This document shows positions 6,700 through 7,002 of a stretch of 7,002 nt of DNA, in pieces. Every line of letters begins with the position of its first letter. Position 1 is the stretch's first letter. The translations under genes and the position numbers were made by a program. The stretch covers positions 1-7,002 of the forward strand of contig JALRLA010000125.1 in the NCBI GenBank assembly GCA_023254645.1. The letters run 5' to 3'. The notes under the pieces were generated by a model, which worked only from the letters and a program-made list of their open reading frames with translations, did no database searches and was not told the DNA's origin. The stretch comes from Bacteroidia bacterium. GTDB taxonomy: Bacteria > Bacteroidota > Bacteroidia > NS11-12g > UBA955.

Positions 6700-7002
6700 T
6701 TAATCGCAGGCAGGAAGAAAGCGGGGCTCCGGCATGCCCGGAGTGGAGTCGTTCAAGCGTTTGCGCATCCAAGCTACGTCACACCATTGACCCTGTTTTT
6801 GTCCCGCATCTGGGTAGAGGGCAAAAGGCTCATAACCCAGGGCTTGGTGAAAGCCTTCGCTAGCCGGATTGGGCAAAGTGATCACCGCATAAGCCCAAAC
6901 GAATCGGCGGTCGGAGAGTTGGGCGAGTAGAGGCTCGTAAAGTTTTCGGCCCAAACCTTGGCCTGTTTGAGACAAATAAATGGAGGTCTCTACAGCCCAT
7001 TG
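6700..7002 (-). CDS. GNAT acetyltransferase, phosphinothricin/methionine-sulfoximine N-acetyltransferase type, 5' partial
   Basis: The reading frame runs off the right edge. A TTG at 6975 is not the start, because the frame upstream continues as conserved family sequence (WAVETSIYLS). The visible 100 residues match the C-terminal part of PAT/BAR-like GNAT enzymes (COG1247 type): Glu-Thr-Ser-Ile-Tyr, the acetyl-CoA loop with GQGLGRKLY (residues 14-22 of the fragment), Leu-Pro-Asn-Pro-Ala-Ser (43-48), Phe-His-Gln-Ala-Leu-Gly-Tyr (51-57), and a Gly-x-Lys-x-Gly-x-Trp-x-Asp-Val segment. Glu5 and His52 align with residues I recall as catalytic in BAR. The loop's usual leading Gln/Arg appears to be Thr13. 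The family acetylates small amino compounds such as phosphinothricin or methionine sulfone and sulfoximine; the natural substrate here is unknown. A Pro-containing tail of about 17 residues follows the domain, as in BAR. Confidence 0.87.
   Translation of the reverse strand, partial: QWAVETSIYLSQTGQGLGRKLYEPLLAQLSDRRFVWAYAVITLPNPASEGFHQALGYEPFALYPDAGQKQGQWCDVAWMRKRLNDSTPGMPEPRFLPACD

Noticed and set aside
6975..6977. Nothing more than a possible TTG start for a short GNAT-type protein ending at 6700
   Set aside because: Codons upstream of the TTG continue conserved GNAT sequence to the window edge, so the gene is cut rather than short.

Overview
The window comes from a member of the Bacteroidota, probably a Flavobacteriales- or Cytophagales-like lineage. 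The evidence is a giant modular surface protein that ends in a gliding-motility-associated (CHU_C, type B) sorting domain of the type IX secretion system (T9SS), a system known almost only from that phylum. Shine-Dalgarno sequences are also absent before the starts that can be judged. The genus cannot be named from this sequence.

Left part (bases 2-6093, plus strand): a two-gene unit. The first gene is open from the left edge and lacks its 5' end. Its visible 1,854 residues are almost entirely tandem beta-sandwich modules: two PKD domains, seven Ig-like modules, eight SprB-type repeats, four more Ig-like modules, a degenerate PKD-like module and the T9SS sorting domain. Nearly every module carries two cysteines in fixed register. 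The stop codon overlaps the start of a second gene by four bases (ATGA). That second gene encodes a 176-residue protein with a signal peptide and a pattern that fits a small eight-stranded outer-membrane beta-barrel. Large T9SS adhesins are often encoded next to a partner outer-membrane protein (PorP/SprF type). This small barrel sits in that position but does not look like PorP/SprF.

Right part (bases 6101-7002, minus strand): two genes transcribed leftward, converging on the adhesin unit with only 7 bases between the stop codons. The upstream one, cut by the right edge, is a GNAT acetyltransferase of the phosphinothricin/methionine-sulfoximine acetyltransferase type. After 26 bases comes a complete left-handed beta-helix acetyltransferase of the WbpD/WlbB type, which acetylates a UDP-3-amino-uronic sugar for surface polysaccharide. 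This part is visibly richer in G+C than the adhesin unit. A small hairpin built from the two facing stop codons, followed by T4 on the plus strand, may end the adhesin transcript.

All four genes have recognisable families or architectures except the small barrel. The window is densely coding: no gene-free stretch exceeds 26 bases. I saw no RNA gene, CRISPR array or insertion sequence. The strongest candidates for something undescribed are the coupled adhesin/small-barrel pair and the regular cysteine ladder in the adhesin.
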